22,371 bases of DNA from Rhodocyclaceae bacterium UBA2271 (lineage in GTDB: Bacteria > Pseudomonadota > Gammaproteobacteria > Burkholderiales > Rhodocyclaceae): the NCBI GenBank assembly GCA_002347405.1, contig DDXB01000053.1:157955-180325 (forward strand), written 5' to 3'. Positions 15,101-22,328 of the stretch are shown one piece after another. The position numbers and the translations under genes are program-made. Position 1 is the stretch's first letter. Every line of letters begins with the position of its first letter. The notes under the pieces are model-generated. The model was not told the DNA's origin. It did not search any database and saw nothing but the letters and a program-made list of their open reading frames with translations.

Positions 15101-15964
15101 TTACAAGGGTTTTGCAGAATGATTAAGATGATGTGAATCAAGCAGGGCGGCAGGCGCTTGTTCAGGGAACGCCCCCTGTGGCTCCTTGGATGAAGCGATC
15201 ACCGCCTGGAACAGGGGTAGCTGCGCCGGTGCGGAGTGATGAATCAGTTCCATGCGGCCGTCGAGATGCTCGACGATGGCCGTGCAACTGTCGACCCAGT
15301 CGCCGCAGTTGAGGTAGGTCATGCCGTCGGCCTCGCGGATGGTCGCACTGTGGATGTGACCGCAGATCACGCCATCGACGCCACGTTCGCGCGCGGCACG
15401 GATCACCGAGTCCTCGAAGTCGAAAATGAAGCTCACCGCTGTCTTGACCTTGCGCTTGGCATAACCGGCGAGTGACCAGTAGCCGGGGCGATTGAGGCGG
15501 CGCCGCAGCCACGACAGCCAGGCATTGATCCGCACCAGCCCGTTGTAGGCGATGTCGCCGAGCAGCGCCACCCAGCGATGATGGCGCGTCACCTGGTCGA
15601 ACTCGTCGCCGTGGATCAGCAGATAACGCCGGCCGTCGGCGGCGGTGTGGATATATTCGTTCACCACCTGGATGCCGCCGAAATTCATGTCGATGTATTC
15701 GCGCAGCGCCTCGTCGTGGTTGCCCGGGATGAGGAATATCTGCTCGCCATGGCGGGCGCGGCGCAGCAGTTTTTGCACCACGGTGTTCTGCGCCGCCGAC
15801 CATTGGATGCCGCGATTCATGACCCAGAAATCGACGATGTCGCCGACCAGGAACAGGTATTCGGCCTCGTGGTCGCGCAGGAAGTCGAGCAGGCTCTCGG
15901 CCTGGCAGCCGCGCGTGCCGAGGTGGATGTCAGAAAGGAAGATGGCGCGGACTCTCCGGGCCAT
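15101..15964 (-). CDS. plcP: PlcP-like phospholipase C (metallophosphoesterase)
   Basis: Calcineurin-like metallophosphoesterase of 287 residues. Metal ligands are visible as DIH (12-14), GD (41-42), GNHD (81-84), HGD (118-120) and GHIH (202-205). Such proteins are often annotated as UDP-2,3-diacylglucosamine hydrolase (LpxH). Here the longer length, the block GDWVDSCTAIVEHLDG (221-236), and an adjacent GT4 glycosyltransferase match the PlcP group. In Sinorhizobium and marine bacteria PlcP cleaves phosphatidylethanolamine or phosphatidylcholine head groups under phosphate starvation to leave diacylglycerol. It begins 19 bases after the glycosyltransferase stop and shares the Pho-box-headed operon. 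The ribosome site is weak. LpxH activity cannot be excluded from sequence alone, but genomic context strongly favours PlcP. Confidence 0.82.
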   Translation of the reverse strand: MARRVRAIFLSDIHLGTRGCQAESLLDFLRDHEAEYLFLVGDIVDFWVMNRGIQWSAAQNTVVQKLLRRARHGEQIFLIPGNHDEALREYIDMNFGGIQVVNEYIHTAADGRRYLLIHGDEFDQVTRHHRWVALLGDIAYNGLVRINAWLSWLRRRLNRPGYWSLAGYAKRKVKTAVSFIFDFEDSVIRAARERGVDGVICGHIHSATIREADGMTYLNCGDWVDSCTAIVEHLDGRMELIHHSAPAQLPLFQAVIASSKEPQGAFPEQAPAALLDSHHLNHSAKPL

Positions 15965-15983
15965 GGTTCACGTTAGCAAGAGG

Positions 15984-17162
15984 CTAGTCCGGGGCAATGG
16001 GAAACAACTCCTTGGCCCGTTGCCGTCGGGCATGCGTCAACACGAGATTTTCAAGCACGTCGGCGAAGCTGTCGTGGATCGTGTTCCAGTCGAGGCTGGC
16101 CACGCGCGCCGGAGCACGCAAGCGCAGGCGGGCAAGCCGTCCCGGGTCGGCGGCGAGCGCACTGGCCGCACGAATGAAAGACTGCTCGTCGCCGGGGCGC
16201 ACCAGCAGTCCGTTACGGCCGTCATCGATCAATTCAAGGGCGGCGGCGCTGGCAAAGGCGACGACGCCGAGCCCGCTGGCCATGGCCTCGAGCGTGACGT
16301 TGCCGTAGGTCTCGGTGAGGCTGGGGAGCAGGAAGATGTCGGTCGAGGCATAGTGCGCGGCGAGATCTTCGCCGTGGCGCATGCCGGCGAAGATATGCTC
16401 GGGGTGCCGTGCCGCCAGCGCCGACTTTTGCGGGCCGTCACCGACGAACAGCAGCCGTGAATTCGGATATGTCCGGTGCAGTTCGTCGAAGGCGGCGACC
16501 GCGAGCATCAGGTTCTTCTCGGCTGCCAGCCGGCCGACGATGGCGACGACCAGCGTGGCGGCGTCCGCGCCCCATTGCTGACGCAATTCCGTGGAGCGGC
16601 GCCGCGGATTGAAAAGCTGGGTGTCGACGCCGCGCGCCATCACCAGCAAATTCCGAAAGTCGGCGCTGGCGAGACGGCGTGCGATCTGCTGCGTCGGTAC
16701 CAGCGTGACCTGGCTGCGGTTGTGGAAGCGGCGCAGGTAGCGCTCGATGCTGCCACGTAGCCAGCCGATGCCGTAGTGGCTGCTGTAGGCGTCGAAATTG
16801 GTATGGAAGCTCGAACTGACCGGCAGGTCGAGCCGCCGCGCCGCGGTCAGCGCCGACCAGCCCAGCGGTCCTTCGGTGGCGACATGGACGATATCCGGTC
16901 GCTGTTCGCGCCAGGCTTTGCGCAACGCGCCGTGGGCCGGCAGGCCGAAGCGCAGGCCGGGATAGCGTGGTAGCGGCAGACTGCCCACCAGCAGTTCGCG
17001 CAAGTCGGCCGTCAGCGCCGGCTGTTCCCCACGTTGCTGGCGCGGCCGCACCAGTTGCAACTGGTGGCCGCGCTGGCGCAGGCCGTCGGCGAGCCGCCCC
17101 AGCGTCAGGGCGACGCCGTTGACTTCGGGCGGGTAGGTTTCGGTGACCAGGGCGACGCGCAT
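15984..17162 (-). CDS. agt: Agt-like diacylglycerol glycosyltransferase (GT4)
   Basis: Retaining GT-B glycosyltransferase, 392 residues. The N-terminal acceptor domain opens with RVALVTETYPPEVNGVALTLGRLADGLRQRGH. The C-terminal donor domain has VGRLAAEKN (209-217), VGDGPQ (240-245) and the E-x7-E motif in SLTETYGNVTLE (E284, E292). In bacteria with PlcP, the adjacent glycosyltransferase (Agt) adds a sugar or glucuronate to the diacylglycerol that PlcP releases, making phosphate-free glycolipids; I infer the same here. It could instead be a PimB/MgtA-like mannosyltransferase; sugar specificity is not readable. It lies 47 bases after the olsA-like gene. Two copies of the dispersed repeat are embedded in frame at 16405-16432 and 16656-16685 without breaking the fold. 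Confidence 0.8.
   Translation of the reverse strand: MRVALVTETYPPEVNGVALTLGRLADGLRQRGHQLQLVRPRQQRGEQPALTADLRELLVGSLPLPRYPGLRFGLPAHGALRKAWREQRPDIVHVATEGPLGWSALTAARRLDLPVSSSFHTNFDAYSSHYGIGWLRGSIERYLRRFHNRSQVTLVPTQQIARRLASADFRNLLVMARGVDTQLFNPRRRSTELRQQWGADAATLVVAIVGRLAAEKNLMLAVAAFDELHRTYPNSRLLFVGDGPQKSALAARHPEHIFAGMRHGEDLAAHYASTDIFLLPSLTETYGNVTLEAMASGLGVVAFASAAALELIDDGRNGLLVRPGDEQSFIRAASALAADPGRLARLRLRAPARVASLDWNTIHDSFADVLENLVLTHARRQRAKELFPIAPD
16405..16432 (+). repeat. Dispersed repeat copy 3, inside agt
   Basis: Matches the copy at 14055-14082 at 26 of 28 bases, including 21 consecutive. It lies inside coding sequence, where the minus strand reads QKSALAAR after the conserved VGDGP motif. Confidence 0.6.
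16656..16685 (-). repeat. Dispersed repeat copy 4, inside agt, inverted
   Basis: aaagtcggcgctggcg followed by agacggcgtgcgat matches the copy at 19602-19631 at 28 of 30 bases. It encodes part of RRLASADF in agt and lies about 220 bp from copy 3, in opposite orientation. Confidence 0.6.
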
Positions 17163-17209
17163 GATCGCGCATGTTGCGGGCGCCGTGCGACACGACGATG
17201 ACGGCGAGA

Positions 17210-17983
17210 TTACAGTTTTATTAACCCATCAGGGCGCGGCGCGCCGACGGCGTGGGCGATGGTGCGGTGCGCGTGGGCGGCGAGGTGGCGTCGGTCGGCA
17301 AGCGGGTGGTGATCGGTGATGTGTGCCCGAATCGGCGGCAGTACCTCGATCCGCGCCACCAGGCGGTTGGCGCTAACGATGGCGCGCAAGGCTTGCCACA
17401 GCGTGATGGCATCGACATAGGCCGGCGCCGCGCTGCGCCGACCGTTGCCGTCGGTGTAGCGCAGCGCCAGCGGCGTGACCGGCGCGCCGGCGTCGATGGC
17501 GGCCTGGAACAGCGCGCCGTGGAAGGGCAGCACGCGGTCGCCGCGGGTCGTCGTGCCCTCGGGGAACACCGCCACGCGCCGGTCGGTGCGCAACTGCTCG
17601 ACGAGCTTGGTACGGGCGTGTTGCACTGCGCTGCGGCTGCCGCGTTCGAGAAAAATCGTGTCGGTCTGCGTCGCGAGCCAGCCGATCAGCGGCCAGCGTC
17701 TCACCTCGTCCTTGGCGACGAAGGCGGCGGGTGCCACCGCGTTGATGACGTAAATGTCGAGAAAGGAGATATGGTTGGCGACGAGCAGGCCTGCGGCTGC
17801 CGCACCAGTAACCTGCAATTCGACACCGAGGCATTCCAGCAACTGCCGTGACCAGCGCTGTTTGAGCCACAGCCGGCGTGCCGACGAAACCCACGGGTGC
17901 ACGCAGGCGACGGTGCTCAGGCCGGCGAGCAGATGCAGGGCGAGGCGTGTCAGCCGCAAACCCGCGCGGAGCGCGGTCAGCAT
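17210..17983 (-). CDS. olsA: OlsA-like 1-acyltransferase (PlsC family)
   Basis: Membrane-associated acyltransferase of 257 residues with PlsC motifs: NHISFLD (70-76, the H-x4-D catalytic pair), a substrate block near FLERGSR (111-117), and FPEGTTTRG (140-148). A hydrophobic N-terminal stretch (about 11-30) probably anchors it. In an operon with olsB the likely role is O-acylation of lyso-ornithine lipid to ornithine lipid. A housekeeping PlsC making phosphatidic acid from lysophosphatidic acid is the alternative, and some OlsA enzymes do both. The start lies two bases after the CYTH-CHAD stop, so translation is probably coupled; the ribosome site itself is weak. The gene symbol rests on context. 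Confidence 0.78.
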   Translation of the reverse strand: MLTALRAGLRLTRLALHLLAGLSTVACVHPWVSSARRLWLKQRWSRQLLECLGVELQVTGAAAAGLLVANHISFLDIYVINAVAPAAFVAKDEVRRWPLIGWLATQTDTIFLERGSRSAVQHARTKLVEQLRTDRRVAVFPEGTTTRGDRVLPFHGALFQAAIDAGAPVTPLALRYTDGNGRRSAAPAYVDAITLWQALRAIVSANRLVARIEVLPPIRAHITDHHPLADRRHLAAHAHRTIAHAVGAPRPDGLIKL

Positions 17984-17985
17984 GT

Positions 17986-19509
17986 TTATTTGAGTTTCGG
18001 CAGGCGCAGCTTCCGCACTGCCTTCAGATGTGCGGGCACCGCGGCGAGCAGCGCGGCGTGGCGCGGCGCATGCCAGCCGCCGATCAGCGCCACCGCCTCG
18101 CGCAGCTTGGCGTCGGTACCGGCTAAGGTCATCAGCACCATTCCGGCGTTGGCCAAGTCGTTGATCTGGCCAAGTTTGTCCTGCAGCGTTGCCAGCCGTT
18201 TCGCCGCCGTCGCGAAAGAACGCTGGGGCAGCAAGGGGCCGAAGAACTCGAGTGCGTAGCGCAGGCGCTTTATGGTGATGCGCAGGGCATGCAGGGAAGA
18301 TGGATTGTCAATGTTGGCGAGTTCCGCAAGTAGGTGGGTGCGCTGTTGCAACTTGCGCAGGCGGCGCTGGGCGAAATCGCGCAGCGTGACGGCGGAATCC
18401 CCCTCCGCCGTCGCCACCTGCGCGGCCAGGACCTTACCGTGCAGTTCTGCTGCCACCAGCAACAATAGGCGGCCATACCCGGGGTGAGTGAGGTAGTCGG
18501 CGGTTTTTTCGCGCGTGGCGTAAAGCTGGTCGGTGAGCATGTCGGCCAGCGTCGAGATGCGCGGGTCATTGGCGAGCGAGGCGCTGACCGGACCGACGAT
18601 CTCGGCCAGCAGCACATCGAGATCGCGGGTGCGGCCGAGCACGGCCATCAACTCGTGCAGCGGCGGCATGAACTGCGCAGCGAAATCATCTGGCAGTAGC
18701 GGCGCGAAAAGGCGCAGGGCCGCGCGTAGCCGCCGCGTCGCCACGCGCATCTGATGCACATATTCCGGATCGTCCCCGCGCAGGGCACCGGCGTGGTTGT
18801 GGTGCAGGTGCGCCAGGCAATTCAGGGTAATGGCGCGAAACGCGGCCAGGGGATGGGCATCCGCGGCGATGGGCACGGCGCCGGCGCGCACTGGCGCGGG
18901 GCGGATGTCGTGAGCCAGACGGTAGCCGCGCTCGGTTTTGGACACGAGTTCCGGCGTCAGCGGAATGCGCGCGGCGAGGTCGAGCGCCACTGCGTAGAGC
19001 TGCGCCCTCGACCCGCACACCAGTTCGATCTCGACCTCGGATATCGGCGCCCGGCGGCCGTTCGCTGCGATCCAGCCACGGTCTAGCATCATCCGCACCG
19101 TGGTACCGGGCGCCGGTTGCAACTGCCAGGTGACGCGGCGAAAGTTCGTTTCGAACAGGGCGGCGAGGCCCTGCGTCACCCTGGGCTTTTCCAGCACGCA
19201 GCGTACCGCCTCGGCGTCGACGAAGGAGAAATCGAAGCGGTTCAGGTAGGGCGCTTCCCATTCGGAGCGCGTGGTTAGGCCACCTGCCGCACCGGCATCG
19301 TGCTTGACCGTCTGCACCCAGCCGGCACCCTGCTTGCGCAGGCGCAGGATGATGCCTTGTTTGTGCAGCGTCCAGTGCCGGGTATCGTAATAAACACTGA
19401 CCAGCGCTGCGCCGTGCCGGCTGATGGCGCGGCGCGGAAGCGGGTGGCGCATGAACTGGGCTTGCGCCGCTTCGGGAAGGTTGAGCTTGAGGGCGATCTG
19501 GATTGCCAT
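17986..19509 (-). CDS. CYTH-CHAD domain protein, polyphosphate-associated
   Basis: A 507-residue two-domain protein. Residues 1-200 are a CYTH (triphosphate tunnel) domain, with RLRKQGAGWVQTVK (56-69) and EVEIEL (158-163). Residues 215-507 are a CHAD domain with both signature helices: VHQMRVATRRLRAALRLF (251-268) and LHALRITIKRLRYALEFF (407-424). CHAD domains bind inorganic polyphosphate and can target polyphosphate granules; CYTH domains often hydrolyse triphosphate. The defining CYTH motif ExExK is replaced by QIALK (4-8), so both metal-binding glutamates are lost and catalysis may be absent. It is the first gene of the five-gene operon and sits behind a Pho box. The ATG at 19509 has no strong ribosome site but matches the family N-terminus. 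Domain calls are secure; cellular role is inferred. Confidence 0.9.
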   Translation of the reverse strand: MAIQIALKLNLPEAAQAQFMRHPLPRRAISRHGAALVSVYYDTRHWTLHKQGIILRLRKQGAGWVQTVKHDAGAAGGLTTRSEWEAPYLNRFDFSFVDAEAVRCVLEKPRVTQGLAALFETNFRRVTWQLQPAPGTTVRMMLDRGWIAANGRRAPISEVEIELVCGSRAQLYAVALDLAARIPLTPELVSKTERGYRLAHDIRPAPVRAGAVPIAADAHPLAAFRAITLNCLAHLHHNHAGALRGDDPEYVHQMRVATRRLRAALRLFAPLLPDDFAAQFMPPLHELMAVLGRTRDLDVLLAEIVGPVSASLANDPRISTLADMLTDQLYATREKTADYLTHPGYGRLLLLVAAELHGKVLAAQVATAEGDSAVTLRDFAQRRLRKLQQRTHLLAELANIDNPSSLHALRITIKRLRYALEFFGPLLPQRSFATAAKRLATLQDKLGQINDLANAGMVLMTLAGTDAKLREAVALIGGWHAPRHAALLAAVPAHLKAVRKLRLPKLK

Positions 19510-19543
19510 GAAATAGCCCGGTTATGGGAATGGGATTGCGAAG

Positions 19544-19589
19544 ATTGTATGTCGCAGCCCCGCGATAAATTATTACAGTGTGATGACAG
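19544..19589 (-). promoter_or_regulatory. Pho box of the CHAD-olsA-agt-plcP-olsB operon
   Basis: On the minus strand CTGTCATCACACTGTAAT (19589 to 19572) matches the PhoB consensus CTGTCATAWAWCTGTCAY at about 15 of 18 positions. A TACAAT -10 candidate is at 19549-19544. It begins 22 bases after the box, about one helical turn further than usual, so the exact promoter geometry is uncertain. The leader to the ATG at 19509 would be about 28 bases. Confidence 0.8.
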
Positions 19590-19596
19590 CGCTGCC

Positions 19597-19631
19597 ATGA
19601 AAAGTCGGCGCTGGCGGGACGGCGTGCGACA
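19597..19631 (-). repeat. Dispersed repeat copy 5, between the divergent genes
   Basis: atgaaaagtcggcgctgg followed by cgggacggcgtgcgacat is the inverse complement of the copies after pstS and pstB. It separates the Pho box from the divergent PDC-domain gene. The last 14 bases of the window (22358-22371, gcatgaaaagtcgt) begin what may be another copy. Confidence 0.75.
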
Positions 19632-19679
19632 TAATGCTGCGTCGCAGCAACTTTTTTCAAGCAACGGAGTCCACCGGTC

Positions 19680-20630
19680 ATGGATGATCATTGGAAAGAC
19701 GATGTCTATCGCAAGCGCGCCGAACTGGCGCGGCGGCTGCACGAACCGATGGCGCGGCTGGCCAGGCTGTGCGCCGCCGTCTGGGGCGACCGTCAGCGCC
19801 TGAACGACCTGCTCGCCGCCGGCTGCGGCGGCATTCCCCATGCTGTTTCGCTCTACGCGCTCGACAGCGCCGGCGTGCAGATCAGCGACAACGTCGACGC
19901 CGAGCAAGTCACCTCCGGCCATTTCGGCCGCGACCGCTCGCAGCGCCCCTATATGAAGGAACCGCTGCCACCGTGGGGTTTCCTGCTCTCCGAGGCTTAT
20001 ATCAGCCTGACGGGGCGGCCCTCGTTGACAGCGCTCCATATCGTGCGCGCTGGCGAGACGGAAATCGGCTTTCTCGGCGCCGACTTCGACTTGCGCGATC
20101 TGCCGGTCGCCGCCGTATTGAGCGAGGAGTCGCGCGAGTGGCGGCAGGTCAAGGGTGATCCGTCGATCCGCAGCGGTGTCTTTCTGCAGCAGCGGGTGGA
20201 GAGCCAGATGGACCGCGACATCATTCAGGCGCAGGCCATCCTCGAAAATCTCATCACCGAACGCGGCATGTTCCAGGTGGTGATCCATTTTTCCAGCAGT
20301 CGCGCCACCGGCTGGTTCATTGACGATCCGTTTCGCTACCACATCTTCGACCAGGAGGCGCTGGCTGATCCTGACGTCTGCCTGCTTTATTCGCCCCAGC
20401 CGTGGCCGGCGGATGCGCTGATACCGCCCGAGAGCGTGAAGCCCATGCTCGACGCCATGCGCGAACTGCGCCTGGCCGACCAGACCATTTACCTGCGCTC
20501 GGCCTCGATCAACATCTTCAACGGCATGGTCAGCCTCACTTTTTCCTGCGATGGCACGCACTACATGAGTTGCGACGAATTTCTCAATCGCCAGGGCAAT
20601 TTCTGGTCGGCCATCGGCGGCCCGGCGTGA
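19680..20630 (+). CDS. Soluble PDC/Cache-type sensor-domain protein
   Basis: A 316-residue protein whose first half looks like a PDC (Cache-like) ligand-binding domain. It has VSLYALDSAGVQISDNV (about 55-71), then GRDRSQRPYMKEPLPPWGFLLSEAYISLTGRPSLTALHIVR, then IGFLGADFDLRDLP. This is the usual order of a PDC core. There is no signal peptide or membrane helix and no kinase, GGDEF or chemotaxis output, so it would be cytoplasmic, unlike most Cache proteins. The C-terminal part (about 185-316) contains MFQVVIHFSSSRATGWFIDDPFRYHIFDQE and is not recognised. ACGGAG about ten bases ahead supports the ATG. It diverges from the Pho-regulated operon and converges with dgkA, 12 bases away. Function unknown. 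Confidence 0.82.
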   Translation: MDDHWKDDVYRKRAELARRLHEPMARLARLCAAVWGDRQRLNDLLAAGCGGIPHAVSLYALDSAGVQISDNVDAEQVTSGHFGRDRSQRPYMKEPLPPWGFLLSEAYISLTGRPSLTALHIVRAGETEIGFLGADFDLRDLPVAAVLSEESREWRQVKGDPSIRSGVFLQQRVESQMDRDIIQAQAILENLITERGMFQVVIHFSSSRATGWFIDDPFRYHIFDQEALADPDVCLLYSPQPWPADALIPPESVKPMLDAMRELRLADQTIYLRSASINIFNGMVSLTFSCDGTHYMSCDEFLNRQGNFWSAIGGPA

Positions 20631-20642
20631 CCCGTTGCCAGG

Positions 20643-21050
20643 CTAGCCAAATAGCACCAGCCCCCATACCGCGATGACGTTGACGAGGGCAATCAACACC
20701 GCCGCGCTGCCGATGTCCTTGGCGCGCTTGGCCAGTCGATGCTGATCAAACGAGATGCGGTCGACGGCGGCCTCGATGGCGGAGTTGACGAGCTCGACGA
20801 TCAATACCAGCAGCACGCTTCCGATCATCAGCGCATGGCCACTGCCGCTGGCCGGTAGCCACAGGGCGAGCGGGATCAGTACGACCGCCAGCCAGACCTC
20901 CTGGCGGAAGGCGTCCTCGTGGCGATAGGCCGCCCGGAGGCCGGCAACCGAGTAGAACAGGGCGTTCCAGACGCGGGCGAGGCCCGTTTTACCCTTGAAC
21001 GGGCTCTCGTTGTCGTGGCTGGCCGGGGATGGCTGTTCGGGGGTGGTCAT
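20643..21050 (-). CDS. dgkA: Diacylglycerol kinase DgkA
   Basis: Small inner-membrane kinase that phosphorylates diacylglycerol to phosphatidic acid. The 135-residue form shows the family core ELVNSAIEAAVDRIS, followed by HRLAKRAKDIGSAAVLIALVNVIAVWGLVL, with three hydrophobic segments. E. coli DgkA has 122 residues; here a polar N-terminal tail of about 20 residues is added. I chose the ATG at 21050, which overlaps the stop of the upstream glycosyltransferase as ATGA, so translation is coupled. A longer frame to 21116 only reads back into that gene. In this setting it would recycle diacylglycerol, the PlcP product and Agt substrate, so it may compete with glycolipid formation. Family secure; pathway role inferred. 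Confidence 0.93.
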   Translation of the reverse strand: MTTPEQPSPASHDNESPFKGKTGLARVWNALFYSVAGLRAAYRHEDAFRQEVWLAVVLIPLALWLPASGSGHALMIGSVLLVLIVELVNSAIEAAVDRISFDQHRLAKRAKDIGSAAVLIALVNVIAVWGLVLFG

Positions 21051-22231
21051 GTGATGGACGCTACCAGCGAGCGATAGAGATCGGCGAGTTGGCGCGCGCG
21101 CACCGGCGCGGCCCATTCCAGTGCGTAGTCACGCCCCTCTGCCGCCAGCGTGTCGAGTTGATAGCGATTGCTGATGAGTGCCACCAGGCCGTTGCCGAAG
21201 GCGACGGGGTCGTTGGGTGCGATGACGGCGCCGCGCTCTGCGTCCAGGATGTCGCGAGTGCCCATTTCGGCCAGGGCAAATACGGGCAGACCGGCCGCCA
21301 GCGCTTCGAGCAGCACCAGGCCCTGGGTCTCGGTGCGCGAGGCGAAGGCAAAGACATCGGCTGCCGCATAGCAGTCCGGCAGTTCCTGAACGCGGTCGAG
21401 ATAGCCGACGAAGCGGATGCTGCTACTCAAGCCGGCCTGTTCGGACTGGCGGAGCAGGGCGGGCAGGGCGGGGCCCTCGCCGGCAATCACCAGCAGCAGA
21501 TCGGGCCGCTGGCGCACGGCGGCGGCCATGGCCTCGATGAGAAAGTCGATGTTTTTTTCGTGGGCGACGCGGCCGACGAACAGGGCCACGGGGCGGTCGG
21601 CGGCGATGCCGTGGCGGGAACGGAACAGCGCGCCGTTGCCGATGGCGAAATTGCGCACCGGGATGCCGGTGGGCAGCACGTGCAGAGGCGCCTTCACGCC
21701 GTAACCGGTCAGCGTTTCGTGCATGGCGGAGGAGGGCACCACCACGGCGTCGAGTCCGTTGCACTGGCTGGTGGCGATGCGGCGCGCCGCGGCCTTGAGC
21801 CACGGGCGCGGCAGCGCCGGCAGGTAATGGGCGATGTATTCCTCGAAATGGGTGTGGTAGGTGGCCAGCACCGGCACCTGGTGGCGGTGCGCGGTGCGCA
21901 GGCCGGCGTAGTGGGCGGCGAAGGGCGTCTGCACATGGACCAGATCGAGGCCCTCGGTGGCGAGGCGCTCCGCGGTGTGATTGAGCGGCCGCCAGTGCAT
22001 CAGCCGATCCTCGGGGTCGAAGGGCACACGGCGGGAGGGTACGCGCCAGGTGGCCGGGGCGTTGTGGCGTTCTGGATAGTCGGGCGCGATCAGCCGCACC
22101 TGGATGCCCTCGGCGGCAAGGTCGGCGCGAAAGGTTTCGATCGAGGTCGAAACGCCGTTGATGCGCGGAAAATACACGTCCGAGATCATCAGGACGCGCA
22201 GGAAACGGGAGGGAATTGATTGGGTGTTCAT
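21047..22231 (-). CDS. GT4 glycosyltransferase, probably for a glycolipid
   Basis: A 394-residue GT-B enzyme. It opens with RVLMISDVYFPRINGVSTSIETFRADLAAEGIQVRLIAPDYP, a block close to that of bacterial diacylglycerol glucosyltransferases and of MgtA/PimB-like enzymes. Donor-domain signs are VGRVAHEKNIDFLIEAM, IAGEGP and the E-x7-E motif in SRTETQGLVLLEALAAG. Coupling to dgkA by a four-base overlap supports a lipid acceptor such as diacylglycerol, but the sugar and acceptor are not readable. The start is uncertain: the ATG at 22231 begins just before the conserved N-terminus but has GGAGG directly abutting it; an ATG at 22261 and one at 22336 add residues without family character. It is the second GT4 enzyme in the window and is only distantly similar to the Agt-like one. 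Confidence 0.82.
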   Translation of the reverse strand: MNTQSIPSRFLRVLMISDVYFPRINGVSTSIETFRADLAAEGIQVRLIAPDYPERHNAPATWRVPSRRVPFDPEDRLMHWRPLNHTAERLATEGLDLVHVQTPFAAHYAGLRTAHRHQVPVLATYHTHFEEYIAHYLPALPRPWLKAAARRIATSQCNGLDAVVVPSSAMHETLTGYGVKAPLHVLPTGIPVRNFAIGNGALFRSRHGIAADRPVALFVGRVAHEKNIDFLIEAMAAAVRQRPDLLLVIAGEGPALPALLRQSEQAGLSSSIRFVGYLDRVQELPDCYAAADVFAFASRTETQGLVLLEALAAGLPVFALAEMGTRDILDAERGAVIAPNDPVAFGNGLVALISNRYQLDTLAAEGRDYALEWAAPVRARQLADLYRSLVASIT

Positions 22232-22310
22232 CCTCCGCACAATGCTCGTCGATGATTGCATTGGTATGACACGGGGACACGAGTGACCCGTGGCGGCGAA
22301 TTGTCGTGTT

Positions 22311-22328
22311 TTGTCACACCGGCGTAAC
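22311..22328 (+). promoter_or_regulatory. Weak Pho-box-like site near the right edge
   Basis: TTGTCACACCGGCGTAAC shares TGTCACA and GTAAC with the pstS Pho box at the correct spacing. It is oriented toward a gene beyond the window, and the second half-site is poor, so it may be chance. Confidence 0.3.

Noticed and set aside
15101..15964. LpxH (UDP-2,3-diacylglucosamine hydrolase) as the product name
   Set aside because: The metallophosphoesterase motifs fit both, but the length, the GDWVDSCTA block, the adjacent GT4 gene, the ornithine-lipid genes and the Pho box all favour PlcP. LpxH is kept only as an alternative.
19275..20561. A 428-codon minus-strand frame across the PDC gene and the intergenic Pho box
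   Set aside because: It is antisense to a better-supported gene, has shadow-like composition, and its end reads the CYTH-CHAD gene in the wrong frame.
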